Source of the DNA: Trochalopteron elliotii
Taxonomy: Eukaryota > Chordata > Aves > Passeriformes > Leiothrichidae
Length of the DNA: 64,000 bases
Assembly (NCBI GenBank): GCA_024734555.1
Contig: JANPWX010000054.1
Location: forward strand, 8,571,982 to 8,635,981
Reading direction: 5' to 3'
The notes below the pieces were generated by a model, which did not search any database, was not told the origin of the DNA, and worked only from the letters and a program-made list of their open reading frames with translations. Shown here in pieces: positions 62,640 through 64,000 of this stretch (its first letter is position 1; the number at the start of each line of letters is the position of its first letter). The position numbers and the translations under genes are program-made.

Positions 62640-62860
62640 ATTCCAGCATCTGCTATTGTGTATTTCCTGTAAAGTCATTTATTATTCTATCTAACAAACA
62701 CAGTGTTCTTGGGTTGATGCTTAAGATTAATGAGGCATTTACTCCTATTCAAGAAACAAGTTCAGAAGACGCATTTTCTCCCATTCAGCTGTGCTGATAG
62801 TTTAATTAATGCCATTAATACATATAAGTCCCCAAGAACTGTTTTATGGTAACACTGAGG
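62640..62860. promoter_or_regulatory. Candidate regulatory element
   Basis: Repeat-free segment with the palindrome TTAATTAA at 62802-62809, then GCCATTAAT, and upstream AAGATTAATGAGG (62723-62735). Homeodomain-word density suggests a CNE; inference only. Confidence 0.28.
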
Positions 62861-64000
62861 AAAGTTGGCAAAGCAAGGAAATTTCAGAGGTAAAGCTACA
62901 ACATAACACTTCCCTTTGTTTCCAGGTAGTACGGGATTCTCCAGACAGCGGGTGATCTTACAGACTACATGAGTAACAAAACCCCAAGATGTAATGAGCT
63001 GAGGTAATGACAGAATATCAGTCTTAACTCTCTGCTTGTGTGGACTTAGCCAAATCCTTAATGTGATTTCACAACAAATTTATTTTTATGTAGATGCATG
63101 CCATATTCCCCCTCCTAGTATTAGAGACAGAAAGAAAGAAAATGCCCTCTTATTGAAATGTTAGAGTTGATACTCTAGACCATAACCAGTGCTATGGTCT
63201 ATGGTTTAAAGATACATTAGGGGAATTTTTCAAAGTATGTACAGTTTCAGTGATATGACAAGAGGAATTTAATGGCTCTTTCAGTGCTTGTACCATTTTT
63301 TTGCTCAAGTTTCTGCATGGTGCCTCTTTCTGTTAGGGATGCCTAATTGTCAGGCCCACTTAGGCCAGCACAGAAAGCCTGGTGCAAACTGGAATGTCAC
63401 TGGGTTCACATTTCAGAAACAGAACTGGAAAGCAAGGAGTGAGCATGGGAATATGCACATTTAAAGGAGGGGATAGAAAATAAAAATACAATGAAAAGGT
63501 GGTACTTAACAGGGCTTCACAACCCTGGTCCCAGAAGAAAACAACACATAAAGATAAACCACCCAGGCATCAAAACACAGGCCTTCTCACCCTGAAATCT
63601 GATCTAGAGCTAAATTTTTGACTGTAGACTCATGACTGGGTTAATCTCCCTGCTGTCACTCAACATGATTGTCTCATGACCTCACCAGTTGCAGAGATTA
63701 TGAACAAGAAGCACCTTGAAGACATCATTCTTATTGAAGTAGAATGGCAGTGCAAGGACCAAATCTACTAGTGATTCAGAGAAGTAAATACAATGACATA
63801 CAGCCATATTACAGCTATAGACAGCTGCTTGCTGAGCTTCCAGATTCAGAGTGCTGGTTTAATTTGTTTGAGCCTCCTAATATAACTTTGCTTTCCTCAT
63901 TTTCAGTTTTTATCTCAAGGACTGGTGACAAGAAAGGAAACTTAGACAAAAAAACTTTGGACAAAATTCCAAACCAAACAACCTTTCAACATCATTTTAA
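62861..64000. other. Intergenic or intronic DNA to the right edge, no gene seen
   Basis: Unique sequence with a short GAAA-type stretch near 63128-63141. No open frame of note and no repeat recognised. Confidence 0.65.

Noticed and set aside
62100..62649. Two overlapping 122-codon minus-strand open frames
   Set aside because: Different frames of the same strand overlap, and neither resembles a protein.
1..64000. Prokaryotic or mobile systems (CRISPR, toxin-antitoxin, phage, integron)
   Set aside because: Composition, ORF sizes, and CR1 and MIR relics show vertebrate nuclear DNA; no direct-repeat/spacer array or operon-like gene order is present.

Overview
The window reads as nuclear DNA of an amniote, most likely a bird. 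It has no bacterial-style coding density: the longest open frame is about 170 codons, and no frame gives a protein I recognise. I see no tRNA, rRNA, CRISPR array, phage or plasmid feature. Interspersed repeats are sparse and old: two CR1-type LINE remnants (7480-7770 and 40741-40845) and two convincing MIR-type SINE remnants (6262-6378 and 38172-38275), with no sign of Alu, B1 or young L1. Low repeat load, CR1 and short G/T-rich poly-T patches fit a bird. A crocodilian or turtle is less likely but not excluded.

Layout. The left 2.6 kb is distinct: CpG-rich blocks at 1-165, 1760-1930 and 2130-2480 enclose AT-rich, motif-rich single-copy DNA (about 540-1740). This looks like the promoter/upstream zone of a gene beyond the left edge, perhaps with a minus-strand non-coding first exon ending at 2126. 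From about 2.6 kb to 64 kb I see a gene desert or one very long intron. A short GC-richer island at 8660-9240 holds a good acceptor/donor pair (8728-8916) that could bound a non-coding exon. A second GC-richer patch lies at 14840-15310.

Several AT-rich, repeat-free stretches with dense homeodomain, POU, FOX and TALE-type words look like long-range enhancers or conserved non-coding elements. The strongest is 19560-22110; others are at 900-1240, 28130-28440, 41150-41300, 41760-41960, 48060-48480, 54080-54780, 56990-57610, 58170-58260, 61000-61140 and 62640-62860. Conservation cannot be seen in one sequence, so these are inferences.

Most plausible reading: the regulatory landscape of a developmental gene whose body lies outside the window. 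I found no evidence of a new protein-coding system. The most interesting signals are compact motif arrangements: a ZNF143-like site next to TALE and bicoid-type sites at 20779-20812, a hairpin at 21526-21560, POU clusters at 41885-41916 and 58188-58223, and overlapping inverted repeats at 8-48.
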